From: Duganella sp. CF517
Lineage (GTDB): Bacteria; Pseudomonadota; Gammaproteobacteria; Burkholderiales; Burkholderiaceae_D
Reading direction: 5' to 3'
DNA length: 64,000 nt
Assembly: GCF_900110275.1 (NCBI RefSeq)
Contig: NZ_FODC01000003.1
Location: 744,001 to 808,000, forward strand
The notes under the pieces were generated by a model. That model was given only the letters and a program-made list of their open reading frames with translations, ran no database searches and was not told the origin of the DNA. Below, piece by piece: positions 17,946 through 26,214 of the stretch (position 1 is the stretch's first letter; each line of letters starts with the position of its first letter). The position numbers and the translations under genes were made by a program.

Positions 17946-20221
17946 CAGAAGGCCCTCGACAGGTTCATGCCGAACGTGCGCGGCTGCACCGGGATGGCGC
18001 GCAGCGGTCCGCCGAACGACGTCAGCGCGGTGTCGGCGCCGCTGAGGGCGCGCTTGTCGGCGACGTTGCGGACATAGGCGGCCAGCTCCCAACCGTCGAG
18101 ATCGATGCCCGCTTGCAGGTCGACCAGCGTGTAGCCGGCCATGCGGAAATTCGGAATCGACGTGGTCGGTGAGTCGAAGCCGGCGTTGCGCGAGCCGACC
18201 TGGCGCACCGTCATCCCGGCGTAGGCCGGCTTGCCGGCCGGCGCGAAGCTGTAGCGCCCGCCGAGCATCGTCGACAGCCTGGCCGAATTGGGCAGCCGCT
18301 CGCCCGAGGCGCCCAGCGCCGGCGCGTCCTCCTTGAGCTGGGCGTCGGTGTAGGCCAGGCTGCCGTCGATGCTGAAGCGCTCGTTGAGCTGGTAGCGCAG
18401 CGCCAGTTCCAACCCGCGCGATTCGGCCTTGCCGGCGTTGCCGGTGAGCGTGGTGGCGCCAACGGCGATCGGCTGCTGCAGCTTGTTCCAGCGGATGTCG
18501 AACAGCGCCAACTCGACCGACAGGCGCTTGTCGAGCAGATCGGCCTTGTAGCCGAGCTCGTAACTCCACAAGGTGTCGGCGGCGAACGACGACGGCGCCC
18601 CCGGCACCACGTTGCCGTTCTGGTCGATGGCGGGCGGATTCGGCCCGCCCGGCCGGTAGCCGCTGGCGGCGCGCGCGTACACGCTGCTGACCTTGTCGAG
18701 CGAATAGCGCGCGGTGGCCAGATAGGTTTTGGAGCTGTCCTTGCCGGGCGACTCGAAGTCCTTGACGCCGTTGGTGACGGTGCCGTAGACCTGGCGGTTG
18801 CGGGCCGCGCGCGCGCCGACGGTGACCGACCAGGCCGGCGTCGGATTCCACGTCAGGTCGCCGTAGACGGCGTTTTCGATGAAGTTCGACGGCTGGCCCG
18901 ACGTCACCAGCGTCGACTCGGAACCGTCCTCCGCTTGCGCCCACAGCCGTTGCTCGCGGTTGCCGGTTTCCTTGTTGTGGTAGTAGCCGAGCAGCCATTC
19001 CAGCGGGCCGCGCGCCGACGTCAGCCGCACTTCGGCGGTGCGCTTGCGCAGCTTGATGGCGTTGTCGAGCGCGCCGAAGTTCAGGCCCTCGCCGCCCAGG
19101 ATCTCGGTGGCGTCGAGCGCGGTGGCGCCCTTGAAGCGCTGGCTCGATCCGATCACGTTGAGCCTGGCCCAGCCGAGGTCGTACTCGATGTCGCCGGAGA
19201 ACAGGCCGGTCTTGATCGTGTAGGGTTCCGGCCGGTAAAGCCGGTGCGTCAGGTCGCCGTACAGCGGCTGGCCGGTGGCGACGTCGTACTGGACCAGGTT
19301 GGTGCCGTTGCGTTCTATGTTTTGCTTGGTGGCGGTCAGGCGCACGCGCAGCGCGCGGCTCGGGTCGAATTGCAGCGAGGCGCGCGCGCCGCGCGTGGTG
19401 CCGTCGTTGACGTGCTCGCCCGTGACGCGGCCGGTGGCGCGCACGTAGCCGCCGTCGCGCTGGTTGAAGGCGGCCACGCGCAGCGCCGCCACGCCTTCGC
19501 TGAGCGGAATGTTGAGCACGGCGTTCTCCGTGTGGCCGAGTCCGCCGCCCTTGCTCTCGCGCAGCGCCAGGCCGGCCTTGCCGGAAAAGCCTGTGGCGTC
19601 CGGCTCGTTGGTCACATACTTGAGCAGGCCGCCCATGGCGCCGGCGCCGTACAAGGTGCCCTGCGGACCGCGCAGCAATTCGACATGGTGCAGGTCGAGC
19701 AACGACAGGTCCAGCGCGGACACCGCCTCGCCGACGAAACTGGTGCTCGAACCGAAGGCCACCTCGTCGACATAGACGCCCACCGTCGGCGCGCCCATGC
19801 TGCCGACCGACACGCCACGGATGTTGACCTGCCCGCGCCCGGGACCGCCGTCACTGGCGACGTACACGCCCGGCAGCGAGCCGACGTAATCGGTCAACGA
19901 GGCCGCGCCGGAACGCTCCAGCGTCTCGGCGCCGAGCGTTTCGACGCGCAGCGGCACGTCGCGCACCGGCTCGCGGCGGCGTGTCGCGCTGACGGTGACG
20001 ACATCCATCCTGGCGCCGGTGGCAGCGGCGGCGGCTGTCGGGGCGGGCTCGGCGGCCGCACCGACCTGGGTCTGGGCCAACGCTTGCGCGCAACCCAGCG
20101 TGAAGACCGAGGCCAGCGCCAGGGAAAGCGCGCGCCGGCGCGGCGGATCGCCAACCGGGGCATTCCTTTGCGCAACGTCGTGTAGGGTGGACTTCGACAG
20201 CTTCGATACGCTTGGGTACAT
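17945..20221 (-). CDS. TonB-dependent outer-membrane receptor (peptide cluster)
   Basis: The product has 758 residues. A cationic N-terminus and hydrophobic stretch (LSLALASVFTLGCAQALAQ, about 31-49) form the signal peptide. The plug domain follows (DVVTVSATRR, then SLPGVYVASDGGPGRGQVNI and LLRGPQGTLYGAGAMGG). The rest is a 22-strand type beta-barrel ending in an aromatic residue (SRAF). AGGAG lies nine bases before the ATG, which supports this start. The receptor should import a substrate across the outer membrane with TonB energy. It is the first gene of an operon with two S12 hydrolases and the M81 peptidase, so a peptide-like compound is the likely ligand. Receptors of this general type can also carry siderophores. 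Confidence 0.9.
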   Translation of the reverse strand: MYPSVSKLSKSTLHDVAQRNAPVGDPPRRRALSLALASVFTLGCAQALAQTQVGAAAEPAPTAAAAATGARMDVVTVSATRRREPVRDVPLRVETLGAETLERSGAASLTDYVGSLPGVYVASDGGPGRGQVNIRGVSVGSMGAPTVGVYVDEVAFGSSTSFVGEAVSALDLSLLDLHHVELLRGPQGTLYGAGAMGGLLKYVTNEPDATGFSGKAGLALRESKGGGLGHTENAVLNIPLSEGVAALRVAAFNQRDGGYVRATGRVTGEHVNDGTTRGARASLQFDPSRALRVRLTATKQNIERNGTNLVQYDVATGQPLYGDLTHRLYRPEPYTIKTGLFSGDIEYDLGWARLNVIGSSQRFKGATALDATEILGGEGLNFGALDNAIKLRKRTAEVRLTSARGPLEWLLGYYHNKETGNREQRLWAQAEDGSESTLVTSGQPSNFIENAVYGDLTWNPTPAWSVTVGARAARNRQVYGTVTNGVKDFESPGKDSSKTYLATARYSLDKVSSVYARAASGYRPGGPNPPAIDQNGNVVPGAPSSFAADTLWSYELGYKADLLDKRLSVELALFDIRWNKLQQPIAVGATTLTGNAGKAESRGLELALRYQLNERFSIDGSLAYTDAQLKEDAPALGASGERLPNSARLSTMLGGRYSFAPAGKPAYAGMTVRQVGSRNAGFDSPTTSIPNFRMAGYTLVDLQAGIDLDGWELAAYVRNVADKRALSGADTALTSFGGPLRAIPVQPRTFGMNLSRAF

Positions 20222-20274
20222 GATGCACTCCTGGAGATGGGACCGCGGGCAATCCGTTTTCCAAATATTACATT

Positions 20275-20330
20275 ATTTTCCATAAATTGAACAAATGGAA
20301 AATATGAATATTTTTTTCTATTGTGGAAAA
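20275..20330. promoter_or_regulatory. Nested inverted repeats upstream of the receptor-hydrolase operon
   Basis: ATTTTCCAT at 20275-20283 and ATGGAAAAT at 20295-20303 form a perfect 9-base inverted repeat with an 11-base spacer. Just upstream of it relative to the gene, TTTTC at 20314-20318 and GAAAA at 20326-20330 form a second repeat with a 7-base spacer. That second repeat has the same architecture as the one before the oxidoreductase gene at 11491-11509. The stretch 20255-20330 is strikingly AT-rich and must contain the promoter of the receptor operon. These are candidate binding sites for the XRE-cupin regulator. Confidence 0.5.
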
Positions 20331-20375
20331 CTGACACGCGGCCCTATCCCGGGCTTGCGGCCTGGCGCTCGTGCG

Positions 20376-21827
20376 CTAGCCGGCCGGCGCGGCGGCGCCG
20401 AAGAACCTCCAGTGGTCGAGGTTGAACAACGGCGCCCGGTATTTCCCCTTGAAGACGAAGAAAACATCATGCACGCCGGTGGCGCCGCCGACCGGCGTCT
20501 CGACGGTGCGCCAGGCCTGCCACCCGCCGGTGTTCGGCACCGTCAAGGAGCCCAGCAACGGACCTTGGAGGTTGCCGAGCCGGATCTCGATCTGCCCGCC
20601 CCTGCCGCCGCTGGCCACGCTGGCGGCGAAGCGCGCCGGCCCCGCGACGCCGAAATCGACGCCCGCCACCTTGATGTAGGTACGGTCGACGATGTCTGCC
20701 ACGTGCATGCCGGCGCCCGGTCCCTTGGCGGTGCGCACGCCCCGAGCCCAGTCGAACGGACGGTCGATGTCCTGCTTGATGCGCGAGGTCCAGGCGATCG
20801 TCTCGGCCTCGACACGGCGATACGGGTCGAGCCGCCCGAGCTGCTCGACGCCGTCCTTGTCCCACCACGGCAACGCCGGGATGGTGCCGTCGGCGTTGTA
20901 GCCGAACTTGGCGACCGTGACCGAGCGCCGCTCGCGGTGTACCGGCGACTGCGCGAAGTTCAGCTCGTAGTTGAAGCCGAAGACGTAGGAATTGCCCTTG
21001 TAATCGATGATGCCCGGATGGTTGCCGCTCGACGCCGCGTTCGCGGCCATGACCGGCCCCTTGTACTGCCAAGGTCCCGTCGGCGACGAGGCCATCGCGT
21101 AGCCGATGCCTTCCGGGCAGCAGGTCGACGCGTAGGCCATGTAGTAGTGCTTGCCCCGCTTGTAGAACCACGGCCCCTCCTGGTAGTCGGCCGGCTTGCT
21201 GTCGCTTTTGACGATGGGGCCGGAGTACGACACCATGTCCTCGTTGAGCTTGACGTACCACAGATGCGGATTGCCCCAGTACAGATAGGCTTGGCCGTCG
21301 TCGTCGATGGCGACCGTCGGGTCGAAAAAGCCTTCGGCCTTGTCGATCAGCGGCTTGCCCAGCGCGTCCTTGAACGGACCTGCCGGGTTGTCCGCCACCG
21401 CGACGGCGATGACGTTCTTGGGCCAGCCGGCGACGCTGACCGGCGCGTACAGGTAGAACTTGCCGTTGCGCGCGATCACTTGCGGCGCCCAGGCGTCGTT
21501 GTCCTGCACCGCCCACGGGAACGTGGCCAGCGAGGCGACCGCGCCGTGGTCGGTCCAGTTGACCATGTCGGTGGACGAGTACAGCAGCCAGTCGCGCATC
21601 TTGAAGTCGCTGGCGTCGTCCTCGTCGTGACTGGTGTACAGGTAGACCACACCGTCATGCACCAGCGGCGCCGGGTCGGCGGTGAACCGGGTCTGGACGA
21701 TGGGGTTGGCGGCCGTGGCGGGCGGCGCGCCCATGGCCAGCGCCATGAGCAACGCCGCCCGCCACGCCGGGTCGAGCGCGTACCTCAGGCCCGGCGTGCG
21801 GGCCTTGGTTTGACGGATCAGATCCAT
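20376..21827 (-). CDS. Glycoside hydrolase family 43 with C-terminal CBM6-like module
   Basis: The product has 483 residues from the ATG at 21825-21827, one base after the receptor stop; a longer frame upstream overlaps the receptor and is unlikely. A signal peptide is present (ALLMALAMGAPPATA). The five-bladed GH43 core shows the three expected acids: Asp in TADPAP (general base), Asp in FFDPTV (pKa modulator) and Glu in YQEGPW (general acid). After about residue 330 a beta-sandwich resembling CBM6 follows (YRRVEAETIAW, TGVHDVFFVFKG, NLDHWRF). The enzyme should remove arabinose or xylose from arabinoxylan-type glycans. It is coupled to the TonB receptor at 21829-24765. I cannot assign the GH43 subfamily. 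Confidence 0.9.
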   Translation of the reverse strand: MDLIRQTKARTPGLRYALDPAWRAALLMALAMGAPPATAANPIVQTRFTADPAPLVHDGVVYLYTSHDEDDASDFKMRDWLLYSSTDMVNWTDHGAVASLATFPWAVQDNDAWAPQVIARNGKFYLYAPVSVAGWPKNVIAVAVADNPAGPFKDALGKPLIDKAEGFFDPTVAIDDDGQAYLYWGNPHLWYVKLNEDMVSYSGPIVKSDSKPADYQEGPWFYKRGKHYYMAYASTCCPEGIGYAMASSPTGPWQYKGPVMAANAASSGNHPGIIDYKGNSYVFGFNYELNFAQSPVHRERRSVTVAKFGYNADGTIPALPWWDKDGVEQLGRLDPYRRVEAETIAWTSRIKQDIDRPFDWARGVRTAKGPGAGMHVADIVDRTYIKVAGVDFGVAGPARFAASVASGGRGGQIEIRLGNLQGPLLGSLTVPNTGGWQAWRTVETPVGGATGVHDVFFVFKGKYRAPLFNLDHWRFFGAAAPAG

Positions 21828-21828
21828 G

Positions 21829-24765
21829 TTAGAACGCCATCCGCACGCCGGCGCGATAGGTGCGGCCCACCACGTCATAGATGGCCGGGTTGATGCCGTA
21901 GCTCAGGTTGGTCTGCGGCAGCAACACCGGGGCGCGGTCGGCCAGGTTGTCGATCTTGCCGTAGACGGTGATTTGCGGCGAGAACTTGTAGGTCGCACCG
22001 ACATCGACGTAGAACGCGCCCGGGATGTGGTTGTCGGCGATGGTCGGGTGCGCCGCCGTGGGCAGCGGACAGTTGCTGCGGCACTCGATGTACTCGTTGT
22101 TGTACACGCCGGCGCTAATCCAGCGCTGCGACAACGTCAGGCCGATCTTGCCGTAATCCCAGGACTGCTGCAGCAGCGCTTTCCACTTCGGCGTGCTGCC
22201 GAACATGTTGCCCGCCCCCTCGCTCGGCGTCGTCCCTGGCAGGCCCGGGTCCGAGATCGAGTGGATCATGCGGCTGGCCAGCCCGCGCAACGTGATCGTG
22301 CCGGGCACGCCGTAGTCGTTCAGGTTGGCGCGGTAGGCGGCCTCGAAGTCGATGCCGCGCGTGTGCAGCGACGCGAAATTGAAGCTTTGCGCCTGCACGA
22401 AGTTGGTGCCGGCTGGCCCGTTGATCGAGACGGCCGCGCACACCTGCTGGAAGCCGGCGTAGCACAGGTCGACCTCCTGCTGCGCGCTCAGCGAGTTGAT
22501 CACGTTATTGACCTTGATGTCGTAGTAGTCGATCGACAGGTTGAAGTTACGCGCCCAGCTCGGCTGGCTCAGGACCACGCCGAACGAATTGTTGCGGGCG
22601 CGCTCCGGTTTCAGATCCGGGTTGCCGACGTTGCGCTGCTGGATCTGGATCGACGAGCCCTGGTTGTTGTTGACCGCCTGGTTGGTGACCGTGGTGGCGG
22701 CGAACAGTTCGCTCAGGTTGGGCGCGCGCACGTCGGCCGAACTCACCGCGCGTAGGCGCAGGCCGTCGATCGGCGTCTGCCAGGTGGCGCCGAGCTTCCA
22801 CGCGCGCGCCTTGCCGGCCGTGCTGTACTTCTCCTCGCGGTCGGCCAGGTTCAAATTGGCCTCGCCCCAGGTGGCGGACTTCAGGAACGGGATGTTGAAC
22901 TCGACATACGCTTCCTTGACGTTGAACGACCCCTTGCCGTTGTGATAGTTCCCCGCGAACCAGTTGTCGCCGGTGGCCGACAAGGTCGGGTCCTGCGGAT
23001 AGCTGCTGCTGTACGGCGACTCGTAGGCCACGCCGGCGCCATAAGGATCGCCGTAGACCGAGTACTTCTCGCGCCGCCACTCGGCGCCGAACGCCATCGA
23101 GACCGGGCCGGCCCAGCCGTCGACTACCGTGCCGTTTATGTTAGCGCTAACAACATTTTGACTCGAATCGGTATGTTGACGCGGCCCGTTGGACGGCGCG
23201 ATGTAGTTCCAGGTGGCGGCGTCGATCGGGTTGTTGCCGAAGATGTTGATCGGCAGGCAGCCGGCCGCGCGCGCCGCCGCGCTGCGGCAGACGATCTGGC
23301 CGCTGGCGGCATCGCGCACGCCGTCGATGGCGAAGTTGTAGCGCGGATTGAGCGTGATGTCCTGCACCCGCAGCACGGTGGTGTTCTCGCCGTGCTCGGC
23401 GTAGGCGTCGTACGACCATTCCTTGCCGAACAGGCCGAACTTGCCGATGGCGCCAACCACGACGCGGCGCTGGGTGCGCGTCGGATGGACGTTGATCAGG
23501 TCGGGGAATTGCGCGTTGGCGGTGCCAACCGGCATGGTGCCGCCCGGATAGCCCGACGCGCAACCGGCCGCCACCGAGGCCGGCAGGAAGGCGTTGTCGC
23601 ACTTGATGGCGAGGTTGCCCTGCTTGGCCGCGCCCGGGCTCGGCGAGAACACCGACGTCACTTCGGCCCAGTTGCCGGTGACGTAGATTTCGTTGTCCGC
23701 GTCCAGGTCCCACGACACGCGGCTGTAGGCCACCTTGCGCTTGAAGTTCATCGCCAGGTTGGTGCCGGCGCCGACGCTGCCCGACAGGTCGCCGCCGACG
23801 CAGAAGTTGCCGACGCAATTGTCGCCGTACTGGAACGGATACGGCGTGCCGTCGGCCGCGAACGCCGTGCCGCGCAGCGCGCCGCCGGTGACCAGGCCGT
23901 ATTTGGCGTACTGCACGTGCTGCGCGTGCAGGATGCTGGTGTAGCGCGGCAGGCCGGCGGCCTGCATGGCCCTGGTCGACTCCTGCAGGGCCGGATTCTT
24001 GTACCAGTCGCGGCCGTTCGGACCGACTTCGCCGAAGCCGGGCGAATCGATGCCGCCCTGCTTGGTGAACTCGCCGCTGACGGTCACGTGCAGGCGGTCG
24101 CCGGCGAAGGCCTTGCCCCAGGCCGCCTGCACGGTGCCGTTCCTGTCGTCGCCGTAGGTGGTCATGCCGCCGCCGACGTGGGCCTTGAAGCCGCTGAATT
24201 TCTTGTCGGTGATGAAGTTGACCACGCCGCCGATGGCGTCCGAACCGTAGGACGCCGATGCGCCGCCGGTGACCACGTCGACACGCTTGACCAGCAATTG
24301 CGGAAATTGGCTGACGTCGGTCACGCCGGTGACGTTGGCGCCGACCACGCGCTGGCCGTCGAGCAAGGTCAGGGTGCGGTTGGTGCCGAGGCCGCGCAGC
24401 GACAGCGACGACAAGCCCTGCAAGCCGCTCGAGGTGCTGAAGGTGTTGACCGTGCGGCCCGTGCTGCCCTGCAGCGCCGGCAGCTCGGTCAGCGTCTCGA
24501 ACAGGTTCGGCTTGGCCGCCTTGTCGAGATCGGCGCTGGTCAGGCTGGTGGTCGGTGTCGGCTGGTTGAAACCGCGCGCGGCGATGCGCGAGCCGGAAAC
24601 GACCACCGTGTTTTCCGGCGCCGCCGCAGCGGGCTCGGGCGTGATAGCGCTAACAGGAGTTTCCGTTTCTTTTGGCGTCTGCTGGGCTTGGCCGGGCATG
24701 GCGAACATTGCACAGGCCCCGGCGACGGCGAGGTTCATCAAGCTGCGTTGACATGGTGATTTCAT
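21829..24765 (-). CDS. TonB-dependent receptor of the xylan-type locus
   Basis: The product has 978 residues. A signal peptide (SLMNLAVAGACAMFAMPGQAQ) is followed by the plug (TVVVSGSRIAARGF, LLDGQRVVGANVTGV, DVVTGGASASYGSDAIGGVV) and a large barrel ending in AGVRMAF. The GASASYGSDAIGGVVNFI pattern is typical of the large carbohydrate-type receptors of Xanthomonadales, sphingomonads and Massilia relatives. The gene is directly followed by a GH43 gene one base after its stop, so the substrate is probably a xylo- or arabinoxylo-oligosaccharide. Two sites resembling the Xanthomonas xyl-box lie at its 5' end and in its promoter region (24642-24655, 25015-25028). Ligand identity is inferred from context. 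Confidence 0.9.
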   Translation of the reverse strand: MKSPCQRSLMNLAVAGACAMFAMPGQAQQTPKETETPVSAITPEPAAAAPENTVVVSGSRIAARGFNQPTPTTSLTSADLDKAAKPNLFETLTELPALQGSTGRTVNTFSTSSGLQGLSSLSLRGLGTNRTLTLLDGQRVVGANVTGVTDVSQFPQLLVKRVDVVTGGASASYGSDAIGGVVNFITDKKFSGFKAHVGGGMTTYGDDRNGTVQAAWGKAFAGDRLHVTVSGEFTKQGGIDSPGFGEVGPNGRDWYKNPALQESTRAMQAAGLPRYTSILHAQHVQYAKYGLVTGGALRGTAFAADGTPYPFQYGDNCVGNFCVGGDLSGSVGAGTNLAMNFKRKVAYSRVSWDLDADNEIYVTGNWAEVTSVFSPSPGAAKQGNLAIKCDNAFLPASVAAGCASGYPGGTMPVGTANAQFPDLINVHPTRTQRRVVVGAIGKFGLFGKEWSYDAYAEHGENTTVLRVQDITLNPRYNFAIDGVRDAASGQIVCRSAAARAAGCLPINIFGNNPIDAATWNYIAPSNGPRQHTDSSQNVVSANINGTVVDGWAGPVSMAFGAEWRREKYSVYGDPYGAGVAYESPYSSSYPQDPTLSATGDNWFAGNYHNGKGSFNVKEAYVEFNIPFLKSATWGEANLNLADREEKYSTAGKARAWKLGATWQTPIDGLRLRAVSSADVRAPNLSELFAATTVTNQAVNNNQGSSIQIQQRNVGNPDLKPERARNNSFGVVLSQPSWARNFNLSIDYYDIKVNNVINSLSAQQEVDLCYAGFQQVCAAVSINGPAGTNFVQAQSFNFASLHTRGIDFEAAYRANLNDYGVPGTITLRGLASRMIHSISDPGLPGTTPSEGAGNMFGSTPKWKALLQQSWDYGKIGLTLSQRWISAGVYNNEYIECRSNCPLPTAAHPTIADNHIPGAFYVDVGATYKFSPQITVYGKIDNLADRAPVLLPQTNLSYGINPAIYDVVGRTYRAGVRMAF
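23139..23152. promoter_or_regulatory. xyl-box-like palindrome inside the receptor gene
   Basis: TGTTAGCGCTAACA is a perfect 14-base palindrome. It differs at one position from the xyl-box TGGTAGCGCTAACA described for the LacI-type regulator XylR of Xanthomonas (recalled, not checked). It lies 1.6 kb inside the receptor coding region, so it could be chance or a distal operator. Confidence 0.3.
24642..24655. promoter_or_regulatory. xyl-box-like operator near the receptor start
   Basis: TGATAGCGCTAACA matches the recalled Xanthomonas xyl-box TGGTAGCGCTAACA at 13 of 14 positions. It lies about 110 bases inside the receptor gene, in the segment coding for the low-complexity linker after the signal peptide, where sequence is free to vary. 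LacI-family repressors often use such downstream sites. Confidence 0.45.
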
Positions 24766-25089
24766 TTGGTCTCCATCTATTTTTTTTAGTGTGTCGTGGT
24801 GCGGACGGTCGGCTTGGCCGCCCTGCTTCCTTACTGCTGGTGTCGTCGTTGGTCACCTCCCAGGCAAATTGTTGTTTAGTAAAACATGAAATTGACTTAC
24901 TCACAAACTGAATGTAGCCACCTGCTTATCGAATAACCAATAACTTTTTATGCGGCTGCGATACCTAAAGCGGTATGGCAGCGCGCGCCTCCCATAGAGC
25001 GTTATCGATAAAATGAGAGGCGCTAACATTGGGTTGGCCGTCGACTGCGGCCGGGCCGACTGTGGTCAGGCGGCCACGCCCGGCACTTT
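24766..25089. promoter_or_regulatory. Promoter region of the xylan-type receptor operon
   Basis: This 324-base gap has no gene. It is AT-rich between about 24870 and 24970, where the receptor promoter should lie. A 10-base palindrome TTATCGATAA occurs at 25002-25011, and GCGCTAACA, the right half of a xyl-box, ends at 25028. The mapped half-site window is 25015-25028, about 250 bases upstream of the receptor start. I see no RNA gene or terminator with a clear U-tract. Confidence 0.4.
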
Positions 25090-26034
25090 TCAACGCGGCT
25101 TCAGATAGCCGTGCATGCCCAGCCAGCGCGTAAACCCGTCGAACCATCCGGTACTGGTGGTGGTCTTCGGATACATGCCGAAGCCATGGCCGCCTTGCTC
25201 GTACAGATGGAACTCCACCGGGCGCTTGGCGGCGCGCCAGCTGTCGATCAGGCCGTAGCCGGCGTTGGCGAAGAACGGATCGTCGGCCGCCAGCGCGACG
25301 AACAGCGGCGGCGCGTCGGCCCGCACGGCCGCCACCGCCGATAGCGGGCCGTAGATGTTGGCGATGAACGCGGGCTTGGCGTCCTGCCCGTGCAACGCGG
25401 TCGACATGGTCAGCATCGCGCCAGCGGAGAAGCCGAGCATGCCGACACGGTCGGGGTCGACATGCCAGCCCTTGGCGCGCGCACGCACCAGCGCGAACGC
25501 GGCGCGGGCGTCGTCGATCTGCGGCGCGTAGGCGACGGCGGGGTCTTGCGGGGCCGGCGGCCGCTTGGCCGTGGCCGAAAACATTTCCGCCATCGAGCGC
25601 TCGAAGCCGGCCATGTCCGCCGGCGTCTGGTTCAGGCGGTACTTCAGCACGAACGCGGCCACGCCCTTGTCGGCCAACGCCTTGGCCACCGCCCAGCCTT
25701 CGTTATCCATCGACAACGTGCGGAACCCGCCGCCGGGCGCGACGATGACGGCGGCGCCGGTGGCCTTCGCCGCCGGCGGCAGGAACGGCGTCAGCGTGGC
25801 GACCGTGACGTTGCGTGCAAATACGCTGCCGTATTGGCGATGCCAGCTTTCCGGCGCCGTCGCGCCAGGAAGGACACCCGTGTCGAGCGTGATCGCGTCC
25901 GGCTGGGCCGGCACGGGAATGGGCGTCATGACGTCCTCGCCCGCAAGCGCGGTGCCGGCCAGCGCGCCGGCCAGAATCGCCGCCACCGCCGCGCCCGCGC
26001 ATGCCCGAATTTTTAATTGTTTTACCAAGGTCAT
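25090..26034 (-). CDS. Exported alpha/beta-hydrolase, acetyl-xylan/feruloyl esterase type
   Basis: The product has 314 residues from the ATG at 26032-26034; an in-frame extension of 32 codons upstream has no signal-peptide logic. The N-terminus is a signal peptide (AGAAVAAILAGALAGTALA). The fold is alpha/beta-hydrolase: APGGGFRTL (oxyanion region), GFSAGAML (nucleophile elbow, Ser), ALAADDPFF (Asp) and GGHGFGM (His). This family includes BD-FAE-like xylan acetyl and feruloyl esterases encoded beside GH43 enzymes. It would strip ester groups from xylan fragments in the periplasm. It is divergent from the GH43 gene at 26215, and the shared promoter region holds a partial xyl-box. Confidence 0.85.
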   Translation of the reverse strand: MTLVKQLKIRACAGAAVAAILAGALAGTALAGEDVMTPIPVPAQPDAITLDTGVLPGATAPESWHRQYGSVFARNVTVATLTPFLPPAAKATGAAVIVAPGGGFRTLSMDNEGWAVAKALADKGVAAFVLKYRLNQTPADMAGFERSMAEMFSATAKRPPAPQDPAVAYAPQIDDARAAFALVRARAKGWHVDPDRVGMLGFSAGAMLTMSTALHGQDAKPAFIANIYGPLSAVAAVRADAPPLFVALAADDPFFANAGYGLIDSWRAAKRPVEFHLYEQGGHGFGMYPKTTTSTGWFDGFTRWLGMHGYLKPR

Positions 26035-26130
26035 TGTCGTCTCCGTATGGGTTCCCGGCAGCGCGATCGGCCATCCGGGAAATATTGTTGGACTTCGTAC
26101 ACCACCACAGTTACCATAAAAGCACGCCAA

Positions 26131-26144
26131 TGGTAGCGCATATC
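26131..26144. promoter_or_regulatory. Partial xyl-box in the esterase/GH43 divergent promoter
   Basis: TGGTAGCGCATATC is identical to the recalled Xanthomonas xyl-box over its first nine bases and diverges after that. It sits in the 180-base region between the divergent esterase (start 26034) and GH43 (start 26215) genes, 71 bases before the GH43 start codon, a sensible place for an operator. Confidence 0.4.
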
Positions 26145-26214
26145 ATTTAGTGTTAGGGAATGATTGACGCTTTCGGAACATGGTTTTGTGCAAACAAAAA
26201 TAGTGGAGACATCG

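Noticed and set aside
13624..18077. Long plus-strand frames across the M81 and S12 genes
   Set aside because: They run opposite real genes with intact catalytic motifs and have the Arg/His/Gly-rich composition of non-coding frames in high-GC DNA.
17946..18998. An N-terminal extension of the S12 protein to 1005 residues
   Set aside because: The extra part is opposite-frame translation of the TonB receptor gene. The ATG at 17943-17945 with a TGATG overlap and a signal peptide is the sensible start.
9008..20221. A true microcystin-degradation (mlr) operon
   Set aside because: There is no MlrA-type protease, and the S12 proteins differ in length and topology from MlrB. Only family-level parallels are claimed.
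24766..25089. A riboswitch or small RNA upstream of the TonB receptor
   Set aside because: I found no conserved aptamer elements and no hairpin with a U-tract in this gap; it reads as a promoter region.
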